Counted from the stretch's first letter, positions 26,452 through 36,664 are shown. The stretch: DNA of 64,000 bases from Staphylococcus sp. (GCA_023665865.1 JAMPDC010000001.1:1872662-1936661), one strand, 5' to 3'. Numbers and translations are program-made. Notes: generated by a model from the sequence alone, not told the origin.

Positions 26452-28191
26452 TCACATCAGTTTGCCTTTCGATGCAAGAGTGTCGTAGTTGTTTCTCAGA
26501 TCTGTCCAGTCGATGCGGTTCTTGGTGCTGATACCGTTGATATATTTCTCGATATTAGTGTAACCGTCGCCTGTGCAGTCGCCGTTGGCGTCCGAGGGGT
26601 CGTTGGGATTAAGGCCGTTGGCGAGTTCCCATGCGTCGGGCATACCGTCGTTGTCTGAATCCACGTAGGGAGTACCCTTATATTCGGGATAGCCACCCAT
26701 CTGGCGGATGTCGGTGATGATGCCGAGTTTGTAGGAATCCTTGGGGAGACGGCGGTATCTGAACGAACCGTCCTCAGCCTGCGATTTCTCGGCGAGGCCG
26801 GAGGTGTCGCCATAGGCATCCTTGGGAAGTTTCTTCTCGTAGTAGGGGACACCGGTTCTCACTTCCTCGATGATACGCTCGTCGATGATGTCGCGGGTCG
26901 GGATGGTGGCACCGACGTTTTTCAAAACGTAGTCGTAAGCATCGTTGGCTGAAAGAATGTTGACATAGGGCATCGCAAAGGGGGTGTTGGCGCGCATGTA
27001 GTCGGTAAACTCACCGCAGTCGGGGTCGCTTTCGATCTGAATACCGCCAGCCCAGTTGTCGGCTGTGATTTCGGGATAGCCCTCCATGATGTTGCCTTCG
27101 GCATAGACGCGACCATAGACTTTGTGGTCGAGCTTGCTGCGGCCTGCTTCCGGTTTGAGGATACGGTGACCGATGTTGCCTTCCTTGGGAGTGGCGGGAC
27201 CGGGCTTGTAGTAATTGTTGATCATGTTGAACTTGGCAGTGTAGTCGCCACCGTCTGATGAGCGGTGTACCCAGTTGAACACGATGTTGTTGACGAAGTT
27301 AAAGACACCGTTCCAGCCGATCGAAGGGTTGCGGCCCGAATTGCTGGCCCAGAGGTTGCGTGCAAACATGCAGTTCTCGCCACCGAGGGTTGAACCGAAA
27401 GCATGGTTGTAGGTGTCCAGTGCCTTGGCCGAGATTGTGTTCTGGATTGTCACGTTGACAGTGGGGAGTTTAAGCTCGGTGGTCTTGTATTGACCTTCGC
27501 TGGGGTCATACATGTGACGGTAGAAGGAGATGTTTTCGTCAAGACCCCACTCGGCAGAACAGTGGTCGATCATGATGTTGCCGACCGGGTTGCCACCGAA
27601 AGAATCCTCACGGTTGTGGACACGGCTGTCGCCGCGGCGGAAACGCATGTGGCGGATGACAACGTCGTGTGTATCTACCTGGAATGACTCGCCTGCGATG
27701 CAGACACCGTCACCGGGAGCTGTCTGGCCTGCGATTGTGACATAGGGGGCGCGGACGTAGATAGGTGTCTTCAGATTGATGACACCCGAGACGTTGAACA
27801 CGATGATGCGTGCGCCGCCGGTCTCGCATGCTTCTCGGAATGAGCCGGGACCGCTGTCGTTGAGATTGGTGACAGTGATGACCTTGCCTCCGCGGCCGCC
27901 GGGAGAATACATGCCTCCTCCTTCAGCTCCGGGAAATGCGGGGATCGGAGCCTTGACCAGATCATCGGGACGGGAAGCCCAGGGCACATACGGGCGTCCC
28001 TCGCGGGCCTCTTTCTCAACGATGGGAAGTGCGACCTTCCATGCTGAGTCAGCGTGCTGACGGGCTGAGGTGATCATTGTCTGATATGTCTCGCGGGCAT
28101 CCGCATTGAGCTGCGGATACTGCGCCATCATGGTCCCGGGGACCATGATGGAGGCAGCGTAGAGTGCTATGAAAGCTTGTTTACGGTTCAT
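26452..28191 (-). CDS. Pectate lyase, PL1-type
   Basis: 579 residues with a signal peptide (about 1-23, ending MMAQ). After a helical lead-in, the parallel beta-helix starts at FPGAEGGGMYSPGGRGGKV, the usual PL1 entry, and continues through VSGVINLKTPIYVRAPYVTI, RHMRFRRGDS and MIDHCSAEWGLDENIS. The C-terminal tail has DSDNDGMPDAWELANGLNP, a thrombospondin type 3-like calcium repeat. The enzyme should cut homogalacturonan by beta-elimination, giving 4,5-unsaturated galacturonates that KduI and the downstream enzymes process. It follows susD by 36 bases. Confidence 0.87.
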   Translation of the reverse strand: MNRKQAFIALYAASIMVPGTMMAQYPQLNADARETYQTMITSARQHADSAWKVALPIVEKEAREGRPYVPWASRPDDLVKAPIPAFPGAEGGGMYSPGGRGGKVITVTNLNDSGPGSFREACETGGARIIVFNVSGVINLKTPIYVRAPYVTIAGQTAPGDGVCIAGESFQVDTHDVVIRHMRFRRGDSRVHNREDSFGGNPVGNIMIDHCSAEWGLDENISFYRHMYDPSEGQYKTTELKLPTVNVTIQNTISAKALDTYNHAFGSTLGGENCMFARNLWASNSGRNPSIGWNGVFNFVNNIVFNWVHRSSDGGDYTAKFNMINNYYKPGPATPKEGNIGHRILKPEAGRSKLDHKVYGRVYAEGNIMEGYPEITADNWAGGIQIESDPDCGEFTDYMRANTPFAMPYVNILSANDAYDYVLKNVGATIPTRDIIDERIIEEVRTGVPYYEKKLPKDAYGDTSGLAEKSQAEDGSFRYRRLPKDSYKLGIITDIRQMGGYPEYKGTPYVDSDNDGMPDAWELANGLNPNDPSDANGDCTGDGYTNIEKYINGISTKNRIDWTDLRNNYDTLASKGKLM

Positions 28192-28227
28192 TTTAGAATT
28201 GTGATAATATGGTTAAGTCTATGGATT

Positions 28228-30429
28228 TTACTCAGCTTTGTCGGCGAGGGGGTCGAAATTACCGTTGGCACCACCTTGGTAGTAGTCACCCCAACCGATT
28301 GTCTGACGGAGACCTTCGTTGCTCGACTGTACGCCCTGCGGGAAACCGAGGAGGTAGTAGTTGGGCTCGAATTGGATGTAAAGCTCGACGTGGTTTGAAT
28401 CGTATGAGTCGCCTTTTTTCTTCTTGCGGGTGAGATAGGTGCTATACCATTCCTTGAGAGTCTCGAGCTGCGGTTCAAGATCAAGGCGATAGTCGACAGC
28501 CTTGCAACGTGCGACGTCCTTGAGGGGGTCGGGATTCTCGCCGTTAGAGCCATACTTCTCACCGCCGAGGCCGTCGTTGAAGCTGTCTTTCACACGGAAT
28601 TCGAGATTTTCGCGGCGCTGTCCGTTCATGGGAGTGAAGCCGAGATATGTGCAGGTGTTGCCACCCCAACCGGTGAGAGTCCATGTGGCGGGAGCGCCTG
28701 ACACGGGCTTGGCACCACCGTCGAAGAGCATCCAGCGGCGCATGTCGTCGAAACGTTTGCCCTCATAGGCAAGCTCGATCTGACGCTCGTAGAGCACAGC
28801 TGCGAGACAGGCTGCCTGGTTGCTGCTGAGGTTTGCCTGAAGACCGAAGTCGCCGGTGTAACCAACGCGGCCGCGGATTTTCTTGAGTTGCTCGACAGCG
28901 ACACTCATGTGGCCGGCGCCGGCTGCTGCCTCGGCATAGTTGAGGAGCACTTCGGCGTAGCGGATCTCCATGTAGGGAGTGGCCGACTGCTTGAAGCCGT
29001 TTGACTGAGCGAATACATAGCGGGGCGAGCCGTTGACGTCGAGGTCGTCGGTACGCTTGCGGATGTAGAAGCCTTTGGCGTTGCCGAGGAGGTTGTCGGG
29101 ACCATAATTTGAGCCGCTTTCGACATTGTCGCGGTCTTCAACCTTGGTGTACCATACATAGTTCCAAAGTTCATAGGCATTACCCTTGAACGGGTTGTAG
29201 TTGGAATTGCTTGTCGGGTCACCGTCAAAAGCCCAACGCACGCCGGGGAAGGCGAAGGTGCGGTAGAAGCGGGGATCGCGGTTGAGGAAGGGATATTCAG
29301 CATCGTAGGTCTCGGTTGAGGCATCGAGAGTCATGTAGGTGCGGGCCGATGCAGGACGCTTGCCGTCCTTCATAGGGAACATGTCGACGAGCATCGCCGA
29401 TGGGGTCTTGCCACCGCCACCCATAGAGTTCGAGGGACGGATGCCGTGCTCCCAACTGTTGTTGTGCTTGTAGTCGGGTGCTCCGCTTGCTCCTTCACCG
29501 ATGGTGTTGTAGAGCGAAACGAAGACAGCCTCGCTGCTGGGCACTTCGACAAACATTTTAGCCCAGTTTGAAGCGTTGACACCGGGATTGCCATCGTATG
29601 CGAGGCCATAGCCGCAGGAGTTGATGACGGGGAGTGCCTCCTCCATGAAACGGTAGGCTTCTTCCCAACGGGACTGGTCGTTGGCGCGGTTGAACAGAGG
29701 GCTTGCCCACATCAGGAGGATGCGTCCCTTGAGCGCAAGCGCCGTACCGGTTGTCACGCGGCCATACATTTCTGATTTCTGCCAGCCGCCGTTGGTTGTA
29801 AACGGTTTGAGCAACTCGGCAGAGCGGTCGAGGTCATTGCACATGAATTCGATACATTCGCGTGTGGTCGAGCGGGGTGTGAATGAGCCTGCTTCGGGCA
29901 GAAGGACTTCGGTGATGATGGGCACACCGCCATACCATTTGACAAAGTTGTAGTAGCACCATGCGCGCAGGAAGTAAGCCTGACCGAGAAGCTCGTCTTT
30001 CTCCTCCTGTGAAAGGGTGCTGTTGGAGATGCCGCGGATGACATCGTTGAGGTTGCGGAGACGTCCCCACGCGTTGGTGGCGATACTGTTTGCCTGTCCC
30101 TGGAAGTAGTCGGGGAGAGGATTGTTACCGCTCTGTGATGTCAGGATGGCCTGGGGGTTGACAAAAGTACCGAAGCCGCTGTATTCCTCAGTGCACTGTG
30201 ACTGAGCGTCTGAGAGGCCGGTGCTGTTGTTGCGGTGTCCGGGGCCGTTGCTTGCGTCGGGGAGACAGATGGCATAGATTTCGTCGAGACGGCCGCTGGC
30301 TCCGGTGTAGTAATTATATGCTTCCTCGCTGACATTATCGTAGTTCTTTATATTCTGGAGAAAGTCGTCGCTACAAGAGGCGAAGGCTACAGAGGCAAGA
30401 AACGCGAGGGTGATTGATTTAATTTTCAT
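28228..30429 (-). CDS. SusD/RagB outer-membrane glycan-binding lipoprotein
   Basis: 733 residues. The lipobox is FASC, followed by SDD, the surface-export pattern. The SusD/RagB helical TPR-like scaffold is clear: QAYFLRAWCYYNFVKWYGGVPI near residue 150, EVLLNYAEAAAGAG near residue 500 and YERQIELAYEGKRFDDMRRW near residue 560. It binds oligosaccharide at the cell surface and acts as the lid on its SusC partner, encoded 15 bases upstream. The neighbouring pectate lyase suggests homogalacturonan oligomers as cargo. At 733 residues it is longer than a typical SusD (about 550). Confidence 0.95.
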   Translation of the reverse strand: MKIKSITLAFLASVAFASCSDDFLQNIKNYDNVSEEAYNYYTGASGRLDEIYAICLPDASNGPGHRNNSTGLSDAQSQCTEEYSGFGTFVNPQAILTSQSGNNPLPDYFQGQANSIATNAWGRLRNLNDVIRGISNSTLSQEEKDELLGQAYFLRAWCYYNFVKWYGGVPIITEVLLPEAGSFTPRSTTRECIEFMCNDLDRSAELLKPFTTNGGWQKSEMYGRVTTGTALALKGRILLMWASPLFNRANDQSRWEEAYRFMEEALPVINSCGYGLAYDGNPGVNASNWAKMFVEVPSSEAVFVSLYNTIGEGASGAPDYKHNNSWEHGIRPSNSMGGGGKTPSAMLVDMFPMKDGKRPASARTYMTLDASTETYDAEYPFLNRDPRFYRTFAFPGVRWAFDGDPTSNSNYNPFKGNAYELWNYVWYTKVEDRDNVESGSNYGPDNLLGNAKGFYIRKRTDDLDVNGSPRYVFAQSNGFKQSATPYMEIRYAEVLLNYAEAAAGAGHMSVAVEQLKKIRGRVGYTGDFGLQANLSSNQAACLAAVLYERQIELAYEGKRFDDMRRWMLFDGGAKPVSGAPATWTLTGWGGNTCTYLGFTPMNGQRRENLEFRVKDSFNDGLGGEKYGSNGENPDPLKDVARCKAVDYRLDLEPQLETLKEWYSTYLTRKKKKGDSYDSNHVELYIQFEPNYYLLGFPQGVQSSNEGLRQTIGWGDYYQGGANGNFDPLADKAE

Positions 30430-30444
30430 TGTGTGGTATTTTGT

Positions 30445-33400
30445 TTAGAATGAAAGGTTAAGGCCGACAGTGAACTTGCGGAGATTAGGATATGATCCGT
30501 AGGAGCCTGCCATGGGATCCATGAAGCTGTCGGGATAGGGATTGTAAAGGCTCAGGAGGTTCTGGGCAGTCACATTGAAGCGGCAGCTGCCGATGCCAAC
30601 CTTGTTGACGAGCTTGGCGGGGATAGAATAGGCGAGAGTCAGACGGTTGAGTGTGACACGGGTGCCGCTCACACGCCAGAAAGATGAGGTCATGCTGTTG
30701 ACCGATGAGTAGGCGAGGTTAGGATATTTCGCGTCGCGGTTTTCTGACATGATGAGGTTGCCTGATCCATCATAGATATCCTGGTAGACAAACATGTTGT
30801 CGGGATTCCAGAATGAAGGCATGTTGGTGTATTCAAGTGAGTTGCCGGGCTTGAGGGCTGCGGAGGGGACGAAAGAGTAGCCACCCCAGCTTGCAGCGAT
30901 CTGACCGTTGAGTGAGAAGCCTTTCCAAGTGACGGTGAAGTTACCGGTGACATGGTAGGGGTTTGAACGGCCTGAGAGTTTCACCTGGTCGTTGTCTTTG
31001 TCAACAATACCGTCGGGGCCGGCGTATGTGCCGTCGGGCTGCATGGCTCCGCGCACGTCCTTGTAGATGAGCATACCGGGACGAACCTGGTCTTTAGTCA
31101 TGCCGAGGTAGGAAACGATATTATTCTTGGCAAAGTATTCCTCGATATCCTGGAAGCTGCGGAACATGCCGATGCACTGCATACCCCATGAGCCTACATC
31201 CGAGCGGTGGCCTTTGGTGATCTGGCGGTAGGCATAGTCATTTTCCCAGTCGATCAAGAGCACTTTGTTGTCGGAATATCCGGTGTTGAGGGTCACTTTG
31301 TAGCTGAAGTCTTTGCCGACGCGGTCACGCCAGGTTGCCGAAAGTTCCGCACCCCAGCTGTCCATCTTGCCGATGTTCATCTTTGCAGAGGCTGCGCCCA
31401 CGGTGCCGGGGACTGAAGCGACATAGTTGATGAGCATCTCGCGGTCCCAGTTGTAGTAACCGTCGATGTTGAATGAGAGACGGTTCTGGAGCACGTTGAA
31501 GTCAAGACCGAAGTTTGATTTGTATGACTTATCCCAGTGGGCGTCGCGGTTTGTTGACTGACGCTGCTTGTCAAGCGAGATGATAGCGCCTGCCTTGTCG
31601 TCGAGAGAAGTGCCGAACACCGGACCCTTGTCCTTGTTGGCACCATAGGTCTGCATCCAAGCCCAATACTCTGTGTTGTCACGACCGGTGATACCGAACG
31701 AAGCACGGAGTTTGAGATAGTCGATCCATGTCAGGTTCTGGTTGAACCAGTCTTCGCGCGACATCACCCAACCGGCCGATACCGACGGGAAGGTACCCCA
31801 GTAGTTTTCGGGAGCGAATTTGGTAGATGCGTCTGAACGGAGGAGGAATTCAAGGAGATACTTGTCCTGATATGCATAGTTTACACGGCCGATATAGGAG
31901 AGTGTGCCGGCTTCGGCGCGGAAGAAGTTGGTCGAGCCTTCACCGTCGGCTGCGTTTGACTGGAGACCTCCGAATTCGTAGGGGCCGGTCATACTGCCGT
32001 AGAGATATTCACTTTCAAATTCAGATTTCTCGATAGAGAAGAGGGCACCTACAGAGTGGGGACCGAAGTCGCGGTTGTAGGAGAAGGTGAGGTTCATCTG
32101 ATAGTTGTCTGCACGGTTCATCTCGCGTGACACGTAAGAGTCTGAACCGCCGTTGATGACAGGCGCGCCGTTGTTGCCGAGCATGAAGTTGCGTTCGGTG
32201 AGGAGGGCGTTGTAGGCATCTTCCTGACCGGGTATGGGGGTGTAGAGGTGTGAGCCGCTACCGGAACGTTCCGACATATAATAGATGTTGTATTCCGAAC
32301 CATACTGGTTGTTTTTGGAAGTAGAGATGCTCTTGGAGTAAGTGAAGCGTGCTTTCAAGCCTTTGAGGATATTGCTCCAGCCGAAGTCATATTCAAGAGA
32401 GGTGTTGATATTGAAATTGGAGGAGTTTGTACGGCTGTAGTCGCCTGAGTTCTGAAGAGTGTAGAAGGAGTAGTCCTGATCCTGGTTCACGCGTGAGTTG
32501 CTGGGACCGTAGGCTGCGAGGGCATAACCGTTGACCGACTCGGGGATATAGGTGGGATGAGTGAGCAGGAGGTTGTAGTCCTTCTCCTGGTTTGTACCAC
32601 CGACTTTCACGTTGGGGACATTGCGCTTGCCGTAGTCACCGGATACCTGGATGCCGGCTTTGATCCATTTTTTGAGGGTCACGTCGACACCTGCACGGTA
32701 GTTCCAGCGATCGTAGTCGAGCTTGCCGAGGTTACCGTCCTGGTCGAAGTAAGAGATGCTGGCGTTGTAAGCTGCATTGCCGGTGGCGCCGCTGACACCT
32801 ACACTGTGCTTCTGGGTGAAGCCGGTCGACCAATACTTGTCGAGGAGGTCATAGTTGAGATAGCGCATGGCGTTGAGCTCGTCGGCCTGGAAGAGGTCAA
32901 GACGATTGTTGAGAGTGGTGCTGGTGGGGTCGGCTGCGGTCACAGCGTTCCAGAGACGGCCATACTGGTAGGCGTTGAGCATCTTGGGACGTGAGACCTC
33001 GTCGGTGAAACCGACACTTCCGCTATAGGAGATGACGGGTTCGCCAAGTTTGCCGCGTTTGGTGGTGACGAGGATTACACCGTTGGCCGCACGGGCACCG
33101 TAGACAGCTGCTGCCGCGTCCTTGAGCACTGAGATGCTTTCGATTTCCGAAGGATCAAGGTTGTTGAAGGCGATGGCGCCTGAGTTCTGGTTGCTCTGAC
33201 CGATGCGGACATCGTTGGGGTAGATGAAGCCGTCGATGACGAAGAGGGGCTCCTGTGTGCTGACGCCTATGTCACCGAGGCTGCTGGAACCACGGATGGA
33301 GAGGCGGGCGCTTTCGCCGGGACGGCCTTCGCCGCCGCTGACACCGAGACCGTTGACTACGCCGCTGAGCGAGCTGGCGAGGTTACCGTTGGCGAGGTCC

Positions 33401-33789
33401 TGGATCTCGTCCATGGGGACAGTGGAGATCGCGCCGGTGAGGTGGGCTTTCTTCTGTGTGCCGTAGCCGACAACCACGACTTCGTCAAGAGCTTGGGAGT
33501 CTTCCTTAAGGACGATTGTCTTGAGATTGAAATCGCTGACGATCTGGGTCACGAAGCCGATATATGAGATCTCGACCACTTTGCCCTTGGGGACTTTGAT
33601 TGAGAAATTACCGTCGAGGTCGGTGACAGTGATGATCTGTGTATCGGGTACCTTTACGGTGGCACCCAGCAGGGGCTCGTCGGTTGAGTCAACGACGGTA
33701 GCCTGATAAAGGATGTCTTGCGCGAAGGCCGGGGTGCTTACCAGAAGCGCCAACAACGCGAAACATATTTTTGCTAAACTGTGTTTCAT
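30445..33789 (-). CDS. SusC/RagA TonB-dependent outer-membrane transporter
   Basis: 1114 residues. It has a signal peptide (ending AFAQD, about 25), a carboxypeptidase-regulatory-like beta domain (about 28-105), then the SusC marker ALDEVVVVGYGTQKKAHLTG (about 117-136). The plug (about 120-240, NPSYVYGARAANG-type segment) and a 22-strand barrel follow, ending in KFTVGLNLSF with the usual terminal aromatic. It imports oligosaccharides released at the surface, energised by TonB-ExbBD. It forms the pair with the SusD gene 15 bases downstream. There is no N-terminal STN domain, so it does not look like a transducer for an anti-sigma factor. Confidence 0.96.
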   Translation of the reverse strand: MKHSLAKICFALLALLVSTPAFAQDILYQATVVDSTDEPLLGATVKVPDTQIITVTDLDGNFSIKVPKGKVVEISYIGFVTQIVSDFNLKTIVLKEDSQALDEVVVVGYGTQKKAHLTGAISTVPMDEIQDLANGNLASSLSGVVNGLGVSGGEGRPGESARLSIRGSSSLGDIGVSTQEPLFVIDGFIYPNDVRIGQSNQNSGAIAFNNLDPSEIESISVLKDAAAAVYGARAANGVILVTTKRGKLGEPVISYSGSVGFTDEVSRPKMLNAYQYGRLWNAVTAADPTSTTLNNRLDLFQADELNAMRYLNYDLLDKYWSTGFTQKHSVGVSGATGNAAYNASISYFDQDGNLGKLDYDRWNYRAGVDVTLKKWIKAGIQVSGDYGKRNVPNVKVGGTNQEKDYNLLLTHPTYIPESVNGYALAAYGPSNSRVNQDQDYSFYTLQNSGDYSRTNSSNFNINTSLEYDFGWSNILKGLKARFTYSKSISTSKNNQYGSEYNIYYMSERSGSGSHLYTPIPGQEDAYNALLTERNFMLGNNGAPVINGGSDSYVSREMNRADNYQMNLTFSYNRDFGPHSVGALFSIEKSEFESEYLYGSMTGPYEFGGLQSNAADGEGSTNFFRAEAGTLSYIGRVNYAYQDKYLLEFLLRSDASTKFAPENYWGTFPSVSAGWVMSREDWFNQNLTWIDYLKLRASFGITGRDNTEYWAWMQTYGANKDKGPVFGTSLDDKAGAIISLDKQRQSTNRDAHWDKSYKSNFGLDFNVLQNRLSFNIDGYYNWDREMLINYVASVPGTVGAASAKMNIGKMDSWGAELSATWRDRVGKDFSYKVTLNTGYSDNKVLLIDWENDYAYRQITKGHRSDVGSWGMQCIGMFRSFQDIEEYFAKNNIVSYLGMTKDQVRPGMLIYKDVRGAMQPDGTYAGPDGIVDKDNDQVKLSGRSNPYHVTGNFTVTWKGFSLNGQIAASWGGYSFVPSAALKPGNSLEYTNMPSFWNPDNMFVYQDIYDGSGNLIMSENRDAKYPNLAYSSVNSMTSSFWRVSGTRVTLNRLTLAYSIPAKLVNKVGIGSCRFNVTAQNLLSLYNPYPDSFMDPMAGSYGSYPNLRKFTVGLNLSF

Positions 33790-33816
33790 TTTGCGGTAAA
33801 TTTAGATTTTGGGTGA

Positions 33817-35307
33817 TTATTCATACCAGCGGGGGTCTCCGACGTTGGCTATAGAGGGCTTGAGGTTCACACCGCCATTGGCACTTGAGAAGTCAAGCTC
33901 CTGAAGGGGATTGCCTGCGAAGCTGAATCCTTCGACCTGGGTGGTGTAGGGCTGTCCGTTGGTATCCTTGCGGCCACCTGTGTCATTTGACTGAGGTGAA
34001 GTCACGTCGTAGGCCATGAAGTTGTTTGAACAGTAGCGCTTGTTGTTGGTATTGAGATACTGATAGATTCGGAAGACGTCGAAGAACATGCAGTTTTCAA
34101 CTGTCTGGGTGAAGACGTTGTTGTTGAGCATGTTGTTGGCGAAATCCTTCTTCACGAATGTGCGGCTGAACGTACAGTTCGAGATAAGGTGTGTCGAAGA
34201 GTTGTCGCCCGAACCAAACACCTTTGTCGGCTGTGCATTGGATGCGTTGTTGTAGCGGATGAAGTAGGAGCTGTTGCTGTTGTCGGCATCATTGTTCGTG
34301 TTGTAGAACGTTGAGTTTTTCAGTGTCATGTTCTTGATGAGACCGTTGCCGCCATAGAGGTTGATGAAGGTGTCGTTGCTGCCACCGGCATTGTTGAGCT
34401 GGATGAGGCAGTCCATGATGCGGAAGTCATAGAGGGCCCACGGTTGCTTGTTGGTGTAGACAAATGATGAGGGGATGTTTTTCACCATGCACTCTGAGAA
34501 CACGATGGGATCGAGCACGATATAGGCCTCGTTTGAACCGGGATAGCCGAGTGTCGAGTTGAGAAGCGACGGATCAGGTTCAGAACTGAGTTTAAGCAGC
34601 GATGAGCTTTCGCCGTTCTTCATGTTCGTGCAGTCGAAGTTGAGGAATTTGACCTGAAGTCCGGCCTGAGTGACAAGGGCAGCTCCTTCGCCCATGACGA
34701 TGGTCGGATGATTGGCTTTGTTGCCTCGGAGTGTCACTTTGTGGAGACCGAAATCAAGCTCTCCGGCAAGTTCGTAGGTTGCGCCTGCGGCAAGTTCGAA
34801 GCCAACCTCGGTTTCCTGCGAAGAGGCGAGGAGGTCACCGATATACGATGAGAGTTCTACGCCGGTCGGGATGCTGATGGCGGGAACCATTGTGCTGAAC
34901 TCGCATACTGAGGCCTGGAGAGCCGGCTTGTTGTTGAGCTTGTCGTTGCCAAGACTGAGGACGCTTATTTCATAGTTAGTGTCCTCAAGACTTGAGAAGA
35001 GCATGGTACATCCGTCGATCACGCTGTCGGTGACGACGGGGACAGGATGGGCGGGATCATCGACGATGGCGACATTGCAGAGGTAGCCACCGGCTCCAAA
35101 AACAACAGGCCATGTCACTTTCACACTTCCGGAACCGTCCGGATTGATAATGGTCGAGAAGCAGTCGGCCGTGAGTTCCGGTGATTCCAACTGTACGTTA
35201 GTAACGCCTCCGGAGAATCTCTCGTCGTCATCGATGCCGGTTGCACACGATGCGGCCAGAAGAATCAGCAAAGACGCACTACAGGTCTTAGTGGTTTTGA
35301 AATTCAT
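33817..35307 (-). CDS. Surface glycan-binding-type lipoprotein (fibronectin III, DUF4957, DUF5123-like)
   Basis: 496 residues. The lipobox is LAASC followed by ATGIDDDE. A fibronectin-III-like domain (about 38-140) is followed by a beta-helix region (about 150-400) with TLRGNKANHPTIVMG and strands typical of DUF4957. The C-terminal part (CTFSRTFVKKDFANNML ... GDPRWYE) matches my memory of DUF5123. Proteins of this layout accompany pectin and rhamnogalacturonan SusCD pairs, where they bind polysaccharide at the surface; no lyase active site is evident. It precedes susC by 27 bases. The 162-base spacer upstream shows no gene. Confidence 0.78.
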   Translation of the reverse strand: MNFKTTKTCSASLLILLAASCATGIDDDERFSGGVTNVQLESPELTADCFSTIINPDGSGSVKVTWPVVFGAGGYLCNVAIVDDPAHPVPVVTDSVIDGCTMLFSSLEDTNYEISVLSLGNDKLNNKPALQASVCEFSTMVPAISIPTGVELSSYIGDLLASSQETEVGFELAAGATYELAGELDFGLHKVTLRGNKANHPTIVMGEGAALVTQAGLQVKFLNFDCTNMKNGESSSLLKLSSEPDPSLLNSTLGYPGSNEAYIVLDPIVFSECMVKNIPSSFVYTNKQPWALYDFRIMDCLIQLNNAGGSNDTFINLYGGNGLIKNMTLKNSTFYNTNNDADNSNSSYFIRYNNASNAQPTKVFGSGDNSSTHLISNCTFSRTFVKKDFANNMLNNNVFTQTVENCMFFDVFRIYQYLNTNNKRYCSNNFMAYDVTSPQSNDTGGRKDTNGQPYTTQVEGFSFAGNPLQELDFSSANGGVNLKPSIANVGDPRWYE

Positions 35308-35469
35308 GATATTAACAGAATAATTTATAGATGTGATGATTAAATGATTGGCAATCTTTGAATTTAAGGAGAGTGGGGAGGGAGAGTTGCCTCAGATTCA
35401 CGTGACAAGTGAGGGATGGGCACTCTATATGATAGCTATTGTGTTGAGGGATCTTGGGGGGAGCTGAGC

Positions 35470-36354
35470 TCAATCACCCTGAAAAACCGTTTTCAGATAT
35501 GATATATTGGTGCCGAAGTTTTTCTTTACGTTCCGGACGTCGTTCACGTCGCGGGAACGCTCGACAACGAGCCAGCCGCTCCAACCCATCTTGTCGAGTG
35601 TTTTCTTGATGGCCTGCATGTCGACTGCCGGATCCTTGTCGAGTGTAAAGCCATCGGTATTTGAACAGTGGATCTGGCAGATGCGGTCGCGGCCGAGGGC
35701 GCTCAGTTCCTTGCAGACGTCGCGTTTGTTGTCAAGCGCGGTCTGGACAGAAAAGTAAATCTTGACTCCCGGTGAATTGATCTCCTTGAGGAGCTTGATC
35801 TCATCCTTGGCACTGAGGGCGGTGCGGATGCCGATGACGAGGCCGTCGGCAGCTGCCATCTCGCCGGCTACGTGGAGGCGCTTCACCAGCTCCTTGCGTG
35901 CCTCTTTGTCGACAGTCCAATCCTCTTTGATACCGCCCAATGGAAGGAAGGCGACTTTCGAGTTCATTACGCGCATGGTCGAAAGACAGTCTTCAACGAG
36001 AGCTTTGTAGTTGCTGTGGGTCAGAAATGATTGTCCGTAGAAACCGGACATGGCCACCGAAGGGACTTCAATGGAAAGCCCGTCGGCAGTCTCGCGGAAA
36101 AGTTTGCGGAAATGAGGCTGGTGAAACTTATTGTCAAATGTGTCGCGTGTACCCAAACCGCCGACATCCATCTCGACACCGTCACCTTTCAAGTCTTTCA
36201 TGAGCTGAAACGATCCGATCTTCTGTCGTTTCAGCATCATCCAATCACATGCGGCGATTTTATATCTGTGATCGCCAGTGCTATTGTCGGTAGCAATTAC
36301 CGGAAGGGAGAGCAGCGTTATAAATAAAGCGCAAAAAAGTCTGTTTAACTTCAT
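35470..36354 (-). CDS. Exported sugar isomerase/epimerase-like TIM barrel
   Basis: 294 residues with a signal peptide (about 1-21, ending VIA). The xylose-isomerase-like/AP-endonuclease-2 barrel has beta-strand ends such as VEMDVGG, LVIGIRTAL, KIYFSVQTAL, QIHCSNTDG and WLVVERSRD, where family members place metal ligands. The usual final Glu is present in VVERS. Several positions that normally hold Glu or His in the barrel appear as Arg or Ser (IGIRTA, FSVQTA), so activity may be altered. It is the first gene of the pectin operon. Substrate is unknown; an oligogalacturonide- or arabinose-related step would fit. Confidence 0.68.
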   Translation of the reverse strand: MKLNRLFCALFITLLSLPVIATDNSTGDHRYKIAACDWMMLKRQKIGSFQLMKDLKGDGVEMDVGGLGTRDTFDNKFHQPHFRKLFRETADGLSIEVPSVAMSGFYGQSFLTHSNYKALVEDCLSTMRVMNSKVAFLPLGGIKEDWTVDKEARKELVKRLHVAGEMAAADGLVIGIRTALSAKDEIKLLKEINSPGVKIYFSVQTALDNKRDVCKELSALGRDRICQIHCSNTDGFTLDKDPAVDMQAIKKTLDKMGWSGWLVVERSRDVNDVRNVKKNFGTNISYLKTVFQGD

Positions 36355-36517
36355 TCCTCGTGGATTTAAGGTATGTAACCGTAGTTATTGTACGTTTGAC
36401 AAGGCGTTTTATACATTCATTTACAAGTGGTCCTAACATTCGGCAATCTGTGCATTTCAGTTTAAATTGTAGTTTTTACACTATTAGTTTTTTGACTGAA
36501 AGAACGATAACCGCTTG

Positions 36518-36548
36518 CAAAGTTATACATTTTTTTATAATTACAAAC
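36518..36548 (-). promoter_or_regulatory. Strong promoter of the pectin-utilisation operon
   Basis: On the minus strand TTTG (36545-36548) and TAACTTTG (36518-36525) are separated by 19 bases, the ideal Bacteroidetes arrangement. Transcription should start near 36511, giving a leader of about 155 bases before the first ATG. I see no clear leader structure or operator in it. The remaining part of this 336-base gap (36549-36664) is AT-rich without a gene. Confidence 0.75.
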
Positions 36549-36664
36549 CCTTTTTTGAATAAAAAGTGTAAAATTAACACTCATGGCACTTATTGTAATT
36601 TGTCTCCATCTCAGAGACATGTTTTTTAACATGAAAATACAACATCTTTTCAGGCCTCCACCTT

